Notes: generated from the sequence alone by a model not told the origin. A DNA stretch of 64,000 nucleotides from Myxococcus hansupus (GCF_000280925.3 NZ_CP012109.1:5228501-5292500); one strand, 5' to 3'. Positions 9,898 through 19,323 are shown, counted from the first letter of the stretch. Translations and numbers: made by a program.

Positions 9898-11232
9898 CTA
9901 CTCGCCCCGGGACGCCTTGTCCTCGCGCCACCAGTGGCTCATGCGCTCGTGAATCTCCGCTTCGTAGCCTTCCTTGCTCGGGCGGTAGAACACGGAGCGC
10001 TCCAGGGGAGCAGGCAGGTACGTCTGCCCGGGCACGTAGTGGTCCTTGAAGTTCCACGGCGGCTGGTAGCCCTTGCCGTGCCCCAGCTCCTTCATCAAAT
10101 CGGTGGGCGCGTTGCGCAGGTGCAGCGGGGGCTCCGCGTTGGGGTGTTCCTGCAACGCCGCCAGCGCCGCGTCCAACGCCGCGTACGCGCGGTTGGTCTT
10201 CTTCGCCGTGGCCAGCAGGACGACGGCATGCGCCACGCAGATGCGGCCCTCCGGCATGCCCATGGCGTGGAAGGCCTCTTCGCAGTCGCGCACGATGCTG
10301 ATGGCCTCCGGCATCGCCATGCCCACGTCCTCCACGGCAATCACCTTGAGCCGGCGCCACAGTGACGCCACATCCCCCGTCTGCAGCAGCTTCGCCGCCC
10401 AGAAGACGGCGCCCTGGACGTTGGAGCCGCGGCAGGACTTCTGGAGCGCGCTCAGCAAGTCGTAGTGCTGGTCCCCATCCTTGTCGTGGCGGGACAGGCT
10501 GGTGCCCACCGCCTCGCGCGCCGTCTCGGGCGAAATCTCCGCGCCATCCGCCGTCAGGCTGGCGGCCAGCTCCAGCGCCCCCAACGCCTTGCGCACGTCC
10601 CCCACGCCGCCCTTCGCGAGCAGCGTCAGCGCCTCCTCGCCCACCGTGAGGTTGCGGCCGCCCAACCCCTTCTTCGTATCCGCGAGCGCCCGCGTCAGCG
10701 CCGTCTGGATGTCCGCGACGGTGAGTTCCTGGAGCTGGAACACGCGGCACCGGCTGACGAGCGCCGGGCGGACCTCGAAGCTGACGTTCTCCGTGGTGGC
10801 GCCCAGGAGGACGAAGAGGCCGCTCTCCACGTGGGGCAGCGCCTGCTCCTGCACGTTCTTCGCCCAGCGGTGGATTTCGTCGACGAAGAGGACGGTGCGA
10901 CGGCTGTACTGGTTGCGCAGGCGTTCGGCCTCGGCCACCACCTCGCGGATGCGGGGGATGCCGTCCGACACGGCGGAGAGGATGACGAACTCCGCGTCCA
11001 CGCTGGACGCCATCATCCGCGCCAGCGTCGTCTTCCCCACGCCCGGGGGCCCCCAGAAGAGGGAGGACACAATGGCCTTGCGCTCGATGAGCTGGCGCAG
11101 CGGCCGGCCCGGGCCCAGCAGGTGGGCCTGGCCAATGAACTCCTCGGGCGCGCGGGGCCGCATCCGCTCCGCCAGGGGCGCGAAGCGATTCACGTCGACG
11201 GAGGCGGAGAAGAGGTCGGGTCCAGCGCTCAT
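9898..11232 (-). CDS. rarA: Replication-associated recombination protein A (AAA+ ATPase)
   Basis: A 444-aa AAA+ ATPase of the RarA/MgsA/WRNIP1 family, a clamp-loader-like protein acting at stalled replication forks. Walker A GPPGVGKTT is at residues 61-69, Walker B FVDEIH at about 116-121, and sensor 1 is LLGATTENVSFE. The family signature RPRAPEEFIGQAHLLGPG is present near the N-terminus. The C-terminal tetramerisation region ends with PWNFKDHYVPGQTYLP and a final STEG-like YRPSKEGYEAE. Length is typical. It lies 33 bp downstream of yigZ on the same strand and may be co-transcribed with it. Confidence 0.95.
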   Translation of the reverse strand: MSAGPDLFSASVDVNRFAPLAERMRPRAPEEFIGQAHLLGPGRPLRQLIERKAIVSSLFWGPPGVGKTTLARMMASSVDAEFVILSAVSDGIPRIREVVAEAERLRNQYSRRTVLFVDEIHRWAKNVQEQALPHVESGLFVLLGATTENVSFEVRPALVSRCRVFQLQELTVADIQTALTRALADTKKGLGGRNLTVGEEALTLLAKGGVGDVRKALGALELAASLTADGAEISPETAREAVGTSLSRHDKDGDQHYDLLSALQKSCRGSNVQGAVFWAAKLLQTGDVASLWRRLKVIAVEDVGMAMPEAISIVRDCEEAFHAMGMPEGRICVAHAVVLLATAKKTNRAYAALDAALAALQEHPNAEPPLHLRNAPTDLMKELGHGKGYQPPWNFKDHYVPGQTYLPAPLERSVFYRPSKEGYEAEIHERMSHWWREDKASRGE

Positions 11233-11265
11233 CGGGCCGAAGGCTCTCCCCTCCGAGGCCCAGGG

Positions 11266-11892
11266 TCAATCACCGGAATCGAGCGGCTCGACGAGCACCT
11301 GCCCCAAGGTCAGGTCATTCAAGGCGGTCCGCAGCCCCTCCACCTGGGTGACGGGCAGCTCCAACTGGTACCCCACCGTGGCCGAGTACTCCTCCGCCAG
11401 CACCTGCACCTCGTAGCTCGGCAGCAGGCGGCGCAGCCCATCCACGTGGGTGTACTCCACCTCGACGGCCAGTCGCGTCTTGCGCACACGCTCGGTGGTG
11501 GGGAGGCTTTCGAGCGCCTGCTGGACACCGGCCGTGTAGGCGCGCACCAGCCCGCCCTTCCCGAGCAGCGTCCCACCGAAGTAGCGCGTGACGACCATGG
11601 CCACGTCGCCCACGCCGCCGTGGAGCAGCGCGGTGAGCATGGGTCTGCCGGCCGTCCCGTGGGGCTCGCCGTCGTCGCTCATGCCCACCTGGGCGGTGGA
11701 GCCCGGCGGCCCGACGACGAAGGCCCAGCAGTTGTGGGTGGCGTCCGCGAACTCTTCACGGACACGGGCGATGAAGGCCTTCGCCTCCTCCACGGTGGGC
11801 GCGTGGGCGGCCGTGGTGATGAAGCGGCTCTTTTGGATGTCCTGCTCCACCCGGTGGAGCCCGGCCGGGATGGGGTAGCGCTTCTCGTCCAT
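11266..11892 (-). CDS. yigZ: YigZ/IMPACT family protein
   Basis: A 208-aa protein with the conserved N-terminal UPF0029/IMPACT fold: KSRFITTAAHAPTVEEAKAF, DATHNCWAFVVG, SDDGEPHGTAGRPML and VVTRYFGGTLLGKGGL. A smaller C-terminal DUF1949-like domain follows. The family is broadly conserved and linked to translation/proteostasis, but its biochemical role in bacteria is poorly defined. It precedes rarA in the same direction. Confidence 0.93.
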   Translation of the reverse strand: MDEKRYPIPAGLHRVEQDIQKSRFITTAAHAPTVEEAKAFIARVREEFADATHNCWAFVVGPPGSTAQVGMSDDGEPHGTAGRPMLTALLHGGVGDVAMVVTRYFGGTLLGKGGLVRAYTAGVQQALESLPTTERVRKTRLAVEVEYTHVDGLRRLLPSYEVQVLAEEYSATVGYQLELPVTQVEGLRTALNDLTLGQVLVEPLDSGD

Positions 11893-11940
11893 GGGTGCGG
11901 TGGCGGGGGGCAGTGTCTCATATCCCGCCCCCCGTCCGCC

Positions 11941-13374
11941 TCATGCCTGACGCAGCACGAGCAGCCGGAGCTCCGTCATGTCCTCGATGGCGTACTTCAC
12001 GCCCTCGCGGCCGATGCCCGACCCCTTCACGCCACCATAGGGCATGGTGTCGACGCGGAAGCTCGGCACGTCGCCCACGACGACTCCGCCCACCTCCAGC
12101 TCGTCCCAGGCCCGCATCGCGCGCGACAGGTCCTGCGTGAAGATGCCCGCCTGGAGTCCGAAGCGTCCGCTGTTCACCTGGCGCAGCGCCTCGTCGAAGT
12201 CGGTGAAGGGCTGGAGCAGGACGACCGGGCCAAACGCCTCTTCGTCACTCAGCGCGGCGTCACCGGGCACCGCCTCCAGCACCGTCGCGTCGAGCACCGG
12301 CCCGTGGCGTCCCCCCCCGGTGAGCACGCGGGCCCCGCGCTTCACCGCCTCCTGAATCCACCCTTCCAGTCTTCGCGCCGCGGGCTCGTCAATCATGGGC
12401 CCCAGCGTCGTGGCGTCATCGGACGGGTTGCCCGGCCGCAGGGCCTTCGCCCGCTCGACGAGCTTCTCGCGGAGCGCGTCGTACAGCGACGCATGCACCA
12501 GCACGCGCTGCACCGAGATGCAGCTCTGCCCGGCCTGGAAGAAGGCCCCATGCGCCACCCGGTCCGCGATGAAGTCCAGCGGCGCGCCGGGCGCCGCGTC
12601 CACCACGCAGGCCGCGTTGCCGCCCAGCTCCAGCACCACCTTCTTGCGCCCGGCCCGGGCCTTCAACTCCCACCCCACCTTCTCCGAGCCCGTGAAAGAG
12701 AGCAGCTTCAGCCGGTCATCCTCGATGAGCGGCGCGATGTCCTCCAGCCGGACGGGCAGCACCGAGAACGCGCCCTCGGGCAGGTCCGTCTCCGCGAGCA
12801 CCTCCGCCATGATGAGCGCGCTCACCGGGGTGCGGTCCGAAGGCTTGAGGATGAACGGGCACCCCGCGGCGATGGCCGGCGCCACCTTGTGCGCCACCAG
12901 GTTGAGCGGGAAGTTGAAGGGGGTGATGAACGAGCACGGCCCCACCGGGACGCGCTGCGTGAAGCCCCGGTAGCCGGCGGCGCGCTTCGACACCTCCAGG
13001 TTCAGCACCTCTCCGCCGCCGCGCACGGCCTCCTCGGCGGCGGCCTTGAAGGTGTCGATGAGCCGGTCCACCTCCCCCCGGGCGTCGCGCAGCGGCTTGC
13101 CCGCTTCGATGCAGAGCGCCAGCGCCAACTCCTCGGCGCGCTCGCGGAAGCGCCGCACGCAGTGCTCCAGCACGGCCTGCCGCGCGTACGGCGCCAGCTT
13201 GCGCATGGGCCCGGCCGCACGCACGGCCGCGACGATGGCCACCTCCACGGCGGCGGCGTCCGCGACCGCCACGTGCGTGACGACCTCGCCGGAGTATTTG
13301 TGCGTCACGGCCAGCGCCGCGTTCGGCTGGTGGGGTCGGTTGGCCAGGTAGTACGGGTAACGTTCAGCCAGCAT
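11941..13374 (-). CDS. NAD(P)-dependent aldehyde dehydrogenase
   Basis: A 477-aa ALDH. It oxidises an aldehyde to a carboxylate with NAD(P). The catalytic Cys is C285 (GQSCISVQR) and the general base is E249 (VVLELGGN); the cofactor region reads FITPFNFPLNL and FTGSEKVGWELK. The GQSC form and LELGGN motif resemble lactaldehyde/glyceraldehyde-type ALDHs. The gene lies 36 bp after the acetolactate-synthase-like gene on the same strand and is probably co-transcribed, so the two may act in one pathway, perhaps on a thiamine-derived aldehyde. Actual substrate unknown. Confidence 0.9.
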   Translation of the reverse strand: MLAERYPYYLANRPHQPNAALAVTHKYSGEVVTHVAVADAAAVEVAIVAAVRAAGPMRKLAPYARQAVLEHCVRRFRERAEELALALCIEAGKPLRDARGEVDRLIDTFKAAAEEAVRGGGEVLNLEVSKRAAGYRGFTQRVPVGPCSFITPFNFPLNLVAHKVAPAIAAGCPFILKPSDRTPVSALIMAEVLAETDLPEGAFSVLPVRLEDIAPLIEDDRLKLLSFTGSEKVGWELKARAGRKKVVLELGGNAACVVDAAPGAPLDFIADRVAHGAFFQAGQSCISVQRVLVHASLYDALREKLVERAKALRPGNPSDDATTLGPMIDEPAARRLEGWIQEAVKRGARVLTGGGRHGPVLDATVLEAVPGDAALSDEEAFGPVVLLQPFTDFDEALRQVNSGRFGLQAGIFTQDLSRAMRAWDELEVGGVVVGDVPSFRVDTMPYGGVKGSGIGREGVKYAIEDMTELRLLVLRQA

Positions 13375-13410
13375 GGTGTTCCTCCTGTGTTCGCGAACCG
13401 CCGTGTCGCC

Positions 13411-15048
13411 TCAGAGCGCGGCCAGCTCCTCCGCGCCCGCGCCGAGCGCCCGTGCGTTGTCCGAGTAGTCGATGGGCACGTCGATGACGTGGACACCGCT
13501 CGACGCCAGGCACCGCGAGAGCGTGGCGCCGAACTCCGTCGCGCTCGTCGGCCGGTGGCCGTGGGCCCCGTACGCCTCCGCGTAGCGGACGAAGTCCGGG
13601 TTCCCCAGCGCCATGCCGAAGTCCGGCAGGCCCATCTCCCCCTGCTTCCAGCGAATCATCCCGTAGCCGTCGTCGCGCACGACGACCACCGTCAAGTCGA
13701 GCCCCAGCCGCACGGCCGTCTCCAGCTCCTGCGAGTTCATCATGAAGCCGCCGTCGCCGCAGACCGCCACCACCTTGCGGCGGGGGTGCACCAGCTTCGC
13801 CGCGATGGCCGACGGCAGCCCCGCGCCCATCGTCGCCAGCGCGTTGTCGAGCAGCAGCGTGTTGGGCCGGCGCGTGCGGTAGTAGCGGGCGAACCACAGC
13901 TTGTACATGCCGTTGTCCAGGCACACGATGCCGTCGTCCGGAACCGCGCGCCGCATCTCCGCGACGAGCCGCGCGGGGTAGATGGGGAAGCGGTCGTCAT
14001 CGCCCCCATGCGCGAGCTGCGCCTCCAACCCCGCGCGCAGCTTCTCGAAGGGCGCGAAGTCCCAGTGCGCGCGAGGCCCCACGCCCTCACCGATGCGCCA
14101 CACCGCGTTCGCGATGTCGCCCGTCACCTCCAACTGCGGGAAGTACACGGGGTCCACCGCCGCCGTGGAGAAGTTGAGGTGCACCACCGTGCGGCGGCTG
14201 TCGCGCATGAAGAACGGCGGCTTCTCGATGACGTCGTGCCCCACGTTGATGATGCAGTCCGAGGCCTCGATGGCGCGGTGGACGAAGTCCCCCTCCGACA
14301 GCGCCGCGGTCCCCATCCACAGGGGGTGGGACTCATCGACGACGCCCTTCCCCATCTGCGTGCTGAAGAAGGGAATGCCCGTCTTGTCCACGAAGACGCG
14401 AAGCATCTCCGACGTGAGCTTGCGGTTGGCACCAGCGCCAATCATCAACAAGGGCCTGCGCGCCGACGCAATCGCCTCGACGGCCAGCGCGATGGACGCC
14501 TCGTCCGCCACGGGCCTTCGCTGCGCGCTGGGCGCCAGGAGCACGGCGTCGCTCGACTCGCGGGCGATGTCTTCCGGCAGCTCCAGGTGCGTCGCGCCGG
14601 GGCGCTCCTCCTCGGCCCGGCGGAAGGCCTCGCGCACCGCCGACGGGACGTGCTCCGCCGACACGAGCGTCCGCGTCAGCTTGGTCAGCGGGCGCATCAT
14701 CCCCACCACGTCGACAATCTGGAAGTGCCCCTGCTTGCCCGCCTTGATGGGCTTCTGGCCGGTCACCATCACCATGGGCATGGCCCCGAGCTGCGCGTAC
14801 GCGGCGGCGGTGACCAGGTTCGTCGCCCCGGGCCCCAGCGTCGCCAGGCACACGCCCGCGCGGCCCGTGAGCCGGCCATACGTCGCCGCCATGAAGCCCG
14901 CCGCCTGCTCGTGCCGGGTCAGCACCAGCCGCATGCCCGCGGCCCGCATGGCCTCGACGACATCCAGGTTCTCTTCTCCCGGAAGCCCGAAGACGCTGCG
15001 CACGCCCTCGGCTTCCAACGCTTTGACGAACAGGTCCGCCGCTTTCAT
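13411..15048 (-). CDS. Thiamine-diphosphate enzyme, acetolactate synthase large-subunit family
   Basis: A 545-aa ThDP enzyme. The start at 15048 has a GAGGAGA site and gives the usual N-terminus MKAADLFVKALEAEGV; upstream in-frame sequence lacks family similarity. The cofactor-activating Glu is E47 (TRHEQAAGF). The ThDP/Mg motif begins GDG at 432-434 with N439 and ends VVRDDGYGMI, where many relatives have NN or DN. No small regulatory subunit (ilvN) is adjacent, and an ALDH gene follows, so a catabolic or specialised role is as likely as branched-chain amino-acid synthesis. It is divergent from a LysR gene, probably its regulator. Confidence 0.88.
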   Translation of the reverse strand: MKAADLFVKALEAEGVRSVFGLPGEENLDVVEAMRAAGMRLVLTRHEQAAGFMAATYGRLTGRAGVCLATLGPGATNLVTAAAYAQLGAMPMVMVTGQKPIKAGKQGHFQIVDVVGMMRPLTKLTRTLVSAEHVPSAVREAFRRAEEERPGATHLELPEDIARESSDAVLLAPSAQRRPVADEASIALAVEAIASARRPLLMIGAGANRKLTSEMLRVFVDKTGIPFFSTQMGKGVVDESHPLWMGTAALSEGDFVHRAIEASDCIINVGHDVIEKPPFFMRDSRRTVVHLNFSTAAVDPVYFPQLEVTGDIANAVWRIGEGVGPRAHWDFAPFEKLRAGLEAQLAHGGDDDRFPIYPARLVAEMRRAVPDDGIVCLDNGMYKLWFARYYRTRRPNTLLLDNALATMGAGLPSAIAAKLVHPRRKVVAVCGDGGFMMNSQELETAVRLGLDLTVVVVRDDGYGMIRWKQGEMGLPDFGMALGNPDFVRYAEAYGAHGHRPTSATEFGATLSRCLASSGVHVIDVPIDYSDNARALGAGAEELAAL

Positions 15049-15123
15049 CGGTGTCTCCTCCGCGATGGGTGAACACTTACGCGCCGGCCTCGATTGGTAC
15101 ATTCGTTTGTTCCCATGAACCCG

Positions 15124-15138
15124 ATAGGCACGGCCTAT
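15124..15138. promoter_or_regulatory. Candidate LysR-type operator (T-N11-A dyad)
   Basis: ATAGGC-ACG-GCCTAT is a perfect 6-3-6 inverted repeat containing T-N11-A (T15125, A15137), the classical LysR-type recognition pattern. It lies in the 99-bp divergent region between the ALS-like gene and the LysR gene, 10 bp before the LysR ATG, so binding there would be expected to repress lysR itself and perhaps affect the divergent genes. Confidence 0.55.
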
Positions 15139-15147
15139 GATGGCTTC

Positions 15148-16032
15148 ATGGAACTGCGCCACCTCCGCTACTTCTCCGCGGTCGCGGACACCCTGCACTT
15201 CGGGCGGGCCGCGAAGCGCGTCCACGTCTCCCAGCCCACGCTGTCGCAGCAGATTCGACAGCTCGAGGAGGAGCTCGGCGCGCCACTCTTCGAACGCGCC
15301 CGGAGCGGCGTGCGCCTCACGCAGGCAGGCGAGCTGTTCCGGACCTACGCCTCTCGGGCCCTGGAGGACGTGGACGCCGGGAAGGTGGCGGTGGGCGCGC
15401 TGCGCGGCCTCACGACGGGGGCGCTGCGCGTGGGGTATCCGCCCAGCATGCGAGGCGTGGTGCTCCCGGCCCTGGCCACGGTGCTGAGCAAACACCCCGG
15501 GCTGGTGCTGAGCGCGGAGGAGGCCGTGGTGCGGCGCGTGGAGCGGCGGCTGGCGGACGGACGGCTCGACGTGGGCCTCGGCTATGCCCCCGCGCGCTCA
15601 CCCGACCTGGAGGCCGAGCCCGTCTTCGACAGCAAGCTGGCGCTCGTGGTGTCCCGGAATCACCCGCTGGCGAAGCAGGACAGCGTGGGGGCGAAGCTCC
15701 TGGCCCAGGAGCCCGTCGCCCTGCTCTCGCGAGGGCTGCGCGCACGGGCGCGCGTGGATGCCTACTTCGCGGCCATCCGCGTCGCGCCGCATGTGGCGCT
15801 CGAATCGAACGCGGTGGCCACGGTGCTCGCCATCGTCCGCGCGGGGTTGGCGGTGACGGTGCTCCCCGAACCCCAACTGGCGGACACCGCGGGGCTGGTG
15901 GTGAAGCGGCTTTCGCCCACGCCTCGGGCGGAGCTGGCCGCGCTGTTGTGGCGCAAAGGCGCACCGCGCACGCCCGCCGCGGAGCTGTTCGCGGCGGAGG
16001 TGCGCGGCGCCAGACGCACGAAGAAGCGGTGA
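15148..16032 (+). CDS. LysR-family transcriptional regulator
   Basis: A 294-aa regulator. The start at 15148 places the DNA-binding helix-turn-helix at the very N-terminus, as usual (MELRHLRYFSAVADTLHFGR ... HVSQPTLSQQIRQLE). The C-terminal part is the periplasmic-binding-like effector domain. Divergent orientation to the ALS-like/ALDH genes at 15048-11941 predicts control of that pair; a second ALDH-like gene converges on it at 16039. The co-inducer is unknown. A dyad T-N11-A box lies directly upstream. Confidence 0.93.
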   Translation: MELRHLRYFSAVADTLHFGRAAKRVHVSQPTLSQQIRQLEEELGAPLFERARSGVRLTQAGELFRTYASRALEDVDAGKVAVGALRGLTTGALRVGYPPSMRGVVLPALATVLSKHPGLVLSAEEAVVRRVERRLADGRLDVGLGYAPARSPDLEAEPVFDSKLALVVSRNHPLAKQDSVGAKLLAQEPVALLSRGLRARARVDAYFAAIRVAPHVALESNAVATVLAIVRAGLAVTVLPEPQLADTAGLVVKRLSPTPRAELAALLWRKGAPRTPAAELFAAEVRGARRTKKR

Positions 16033-16038
16033 ATCGCT

Positions 16039-17583
16039 TCAGCGCGTGTCGGGGAGCTGCGTGTACTCGTGGAAGTTGCCGAAGAGCCGCTCGCCGGGCT
16101 CGCCCTCGGTGACGGCCTGGACCAGGTACCTGCCGCCCACGAAGCAGCCCTTCCACGAGCCACCGATACCGCCGAAGACCTCTTCGCGGTCTCCGCGCGA
16201 GCGCGGCCCGTTGTGGCCCACCTTGAAGGCCCTCAGCTCGTTGGAGACGCGCCGGCACGTGTCGGGCTCGTCGCAGGCGATGGAGGCGACCAGGGAGCCG
16301 TTGGACACGTTCATCTCCGCGATGAGCTCCTCCTCGCTGTCGACGACGACCAGCGTGTCCACCGGCCCAAAGGGCTCACCGTGGTAGAGCTTGCAGTTGC
16401 GCGGCACGTGGAGCAGCGCGTGCGGCGCGAGATAGGCGGAGACGTCCTGGTCCGGCAGGAAGCGGTCCGAATCCAATCGCCCGGCGAAGAGGGGCACGGC
16501 GCCCCGCCCTTCCGCCTCGCTCATCAGGCCGTGCAGCTCCTCGACCTTCTGGCTGTTGATGAGCGGCCCGAAATCGAGCGCAGGGGGCTCGGCGTCCGGC
16601 GACTCCGCCAGGAGGGGATGCCCCACCTTGAGGGCGGAGACGACGGGCAGGTACGTCTCCAGGAAGCGCGGCATCAGGCTGCGCTCCACCACGAAGCGCG
16701 GGTACGCGGTGCAGCGCTGCTTGCCGTACTCGAAGCCCTTCTTGAGCTGCTTCGCCAGGCCGTCCCAGTCGCTGAAGTGCCAGATGCCGTAGGCATTCAC
16801 GCCTTCCATCTCCAGCATGTAGCGCTTGTTGCGGTCATAGAGGGCCGCGGCGATGTCGCGCCCGTTCGCCTTGCCGCCCACGAAGGACAGACAGGCAATC
16901 TCCGGGTTGCGCACCAGCGCGTCGCTGAGCTGCCCACCCGAGCCGCTGATGAGCGACACAGGCAGACCGCAGCGCCGCGCGAGCGCCATGCAGAGCGTCA
17001 GCGAATAGAGGCCGCCATCCGTGGGTGTCTTCGCGATGGCGCTGTTGCCCGCGAGCACCTGCACGAGCACGGCGTGCACCAGCACGGACAGCGGGTAGTT
17101 CCACGAGGCGATGTTGGAGATGAGGCCCAGCGGCTTGCGGCCGTCGACCATGGACTCGATGTGGGAGACGTACCACTCCACGCCGGTGATGCAGCGGTCC
17201 ACGCTGACGCGGGACTGCGGCACGGGCTTGCCAATCTCCCAGGCCAGGATGAGGGCCAACAGCTCGCGTTGTTCGCGGAGCATGGCCAGACATTGGGTGA
17301 CGCGCTCCTTGCGCGCATCCAGGTCCTGTCCCGCCCAGGACCGCGCCTCCGCGGCCGCGAAGCTCGCCGCCGTGCGCGCGGTGTTTCCATCAATCATGGG
17401 CAGACGGCCCAGCACCGTGCCATCCACGGGAGACAGATAGGGCTTTCCCTTTCCGGGATGGCCCCACTCACCGCCCATCAGGTTCAAGACTCGACCCGCC
17501 GAGTCGAAAGCTTCGGGAACGAGCGCACGCATGCGGCGCTCCAGGTTCGACCACTCCGCGTAAGCAGGCACCACACTTGCCAT
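16039..17583 (-). CDS. Aldehyde dehydrogenase superfamily protein
   Basis: A 514-aa protein. The ATG at 17583 follows a GGGAGGG ribosome site. It has the ALDH fold: LISNIASWNYPLSVLVHAVLV, a glycine-rich LISGSGGQLSDALV segment, base-containing LEMEGVNA and a nucleophile context FEYGKQRCTAYPRFVV. LEMEGVNA and GKQRC differ from common LELGG and GQxC motifs, so this is a divergent subfamily. The C-terminus GGIGGSWKGCFVGGRYLVQAVT is also unlike standard ALDHs. The gene converges with lysR, 6 bp apart. Oxidation of an aldehyde is likely; substrate unknown. Confidence 0.82.
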   Translation of the reverse strand: MASVVPAYAEWSNLERRMRALVPEAFDSAGRVLNLMGGEWGHPGKGKPYLSPVDGTVLGRLPMIDGNTARTAASFAAAEARSWAGQDLDARKERVTQCLAMLREQRELLALILAWEIGKPVPQSRVSVDRCITGVEWYVSHIESMVDGRKPLGLISNIASWNYPLSVLVHAVLVQVLAGNSAIAKTPTDGGLYSLTLCMALARRCGLPVSLISGSGGQLSDALVRNPEIACLSFVGGKANGRDIAAALYDRNKRYMLEMEGVNAYGIWHFSDWDGLAKQLKKGFEYGKQRCTAYPRFVVERSLMPRFLETYLPVVSALKVGHPLLAESPDAEPPALDFGPLINSQKVEELHGLMSEAEGRGAVPLFAGRLDSDRFLPDQDVSAYLAPHALLHVPRNCKLYHGEPFGPVDTLVVVDSEEELIAEMNVSNGSLVASIACDEPDTCRRVSNELRAFKVGHNGPRSRGDREEVFGGIGGSWKGCFVGGRYLVQAVTEGEPGERLFGNFHEYTQLPDTR

Positions 17584-17792
17584 GGGACGCCCTCCCGGAA
17601 GGAGACCAAGCCGACACTCCACTCGGCCCTGGCTCGTTGCGTCAACTTGGGCGCCGGGGAGACGCGCGGCAACTGATGCTCCCAGGTCACGGGTTGCGTC
17701 GCCTTTCCCGCGATGCCCCAGCGGCGCTCCGATGTGCTTGACCTGACGGATTCCGGTGCAAACCGACTACTCAGGAAGTAGCCTTCCCGCGC

Positions 17793-19220
17793 ATGGGGCT
17801 CTCTTTCCTGAATCCGGCCCGTCTGCCACCCGGCACCCGGGTAGGCCCATGGCGGCTCATGGAGCTGCGCGGCAAAGGCGCATACGGCGCCGTCTACCGA
17901 GCGCGCGACGCCACGGGCACGAACACCGTGGCGCTCAAGCTGGCGCTGCATGCCAGGGACGAGCGCTTCGCGCGCGAGGCGGAGTTGCTGTCCCGAATCC
18001 ACCACCCCGCCGTCCCCCGGTTGCGAGCCAGCGGCCTCTGGCAGCCCGGCAACGGGCCACCCCATCCGTATCTCGCCATGGATTGGGTGGAAGGCGCCCC
18101 GCTCTATGAATGGGCAAGCGAGCACCGCCCCTCGTCGCGGCAGGTGATGAGCCTGCTCGCAAGGCTGGCGAGGGCGCTGGAAGCCACCCACGCGGCCGGT
18201 GGGCTCCATCGGGACGTGAAGGGGCACAACGTGCTCGTGCGCGAGTCCGACGGGCTCACGTTCCTCATGGACTTCGGGTCGAGCCACTACGTGGGCGCCG
18301 CGACGCAGACGAGCTCACCGTTCCCACCCGGGACGCCCGCGTACCGCTCACCGGAAGCCTGGCGCTTCGTCGCCGCCGCGGATGGCGGCTCGCCACCGCC
18401 GTATGCCCCTGGGCCCGCGGATGACCTCTTCGCGCTGGGCGTCACCGCCTACCGGTTGATCACAGGGCGATACCCGCCGGCCACGCATCCGGAGGTGGCG
18501 GAGTCCCGGTACTGGCACACCGAGGGCGCTCGCGCCCCGGCCGCGAGTGACGACAACGTCCGCTGCGTCCCGGAGCTGAGTCAGTGGGTCTCACGGATGC
18601 TCGCGCCGGATGCGCGGAGGCGAGGCACCGCGCGCGAGCTGGCGGAGGCGCTGGAGCACCTCGCGGCTCGGTCGGGGAAGGAGGCGGACCTGCCACTGAG
18701 CCCCGAAGGCGCCTCGCGGGCCGACGAAGCGCCACCGTGGAATGGACGTTCCATTCCGTACCGCGCCCGGAGGACCCGCTGGCCGTGGGTCGCCATCATT
18801 GGGCTCGGAGGCCCGCTGGTCGTGAGCCTCGGATGGAGGCCCCGGGCCGGGGCTGCCGTGGAGTTCGCACGTGGCCCCCCGCTCGTCTCGGCGGAGGCCA
18901 CCGATGGCGGCACCATCGCCGTGGGGGACAGCGTGTTCGCGGCGCCTGTCGCGACGACGCAAACACCCTCCGCGTGGTCCGCAATCTCGCTGGACCTGCC
19001 ACCCCGCCCTTTTCCTGGACAGACGCGCCCAGACTCATCCGGCCGCTGCCCAAGAAAGGTCCACGTGCCCATTCAAGGTGGATGCTGGGTGAAACTCGCG
19101 GTGGACCCCAAGGACTGCGCTGAGGACGGCTACGTCTACAAAGGCGACTGCTACCTCCCTGCCTACCCCTCAACGCGGCCCGCCACATCGAGCCCCGCCC
19201 ACTGCCCTGTGTCGCATTGA
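17793..19220 (+). CDS. Membrane-anchored Ser/Thr protein kinase (PknB-like)
   Basis: A 475-aa eukaryotic-like kinase. The N-terminal catalytic domain (about 15-285) has a glycine loop GKGAYGAV, Lys in VALKLAL, catalytic loop HRDVKGHN starting at residue 139, and DFG at 160-162. A single membrane segment near residues 330-345 (WVAIIGLGGPLVV) follows an arginine-rich stretch. The C-terminal extracytoplasmic part ends with a Cys-containing motif (CPRKVHVPIQGGCWVKL, DPKDC, GDCYLPAYP), a tail that recurs on myxobacterial kinases. It probably senses an external cue and phosphorylates cytoplasmic targets. Monocistronic in appearance. Confidence 0.9.
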   Translation: MGLSFLNPARLPPGTRVGPWRLMELRGKGAYGAVYRARDATGTNTVALKLALHARDERFAREAELLSRIHHPAVPRLRASGLWQPGNGPPHPYLAMDWVEGAPLYEWASEHRPSSRQVMSLLARLARALEATHAAGGLHRDVKGHNVLVRESDGLTFLMDFGSSHYVGAATQTSSPFPPGTPAYRSPEAWRFVAAADGGSPPPYAPGPADDLFALGVTAYRLITGRYPPATHPEVAESRYWHTEGARAPAASDDNVRCVPELSQWVSRMLAPDARRRGTARELAEALEHLAARSGKEADLPLSPEGASRADEAPPWNGRSIPYRARRTRWPWVAIIGLGGPLVVSLGWRPRAGAAVEFARGPPLVSAEATDGGTIAVGDSVFAAPVATTQTPSAWSAISLDLPPRPFPGQTRPDSSGRCPRKVHVPIQGGCWVKLAVDPKDCAEDGYVYKGDCYLPAYPSTRPATSSPAHCPVSH

Positions 19221-19260
19221 AATGCGCGGCAGCCCTCGACGGCGCCTTCAACCCAAGGGC

Positions 19261-19323
<63 letters not shown>

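Noticed and set aside
10465-15072. Long + strand open frame of about 1500 codons
   Set aside because: It is antisense to rarA, yigZ, ALDH and ALS-like genes, has Arg/His/Gly-rich translation and no domain; long shadow frames are expected at this GC content.
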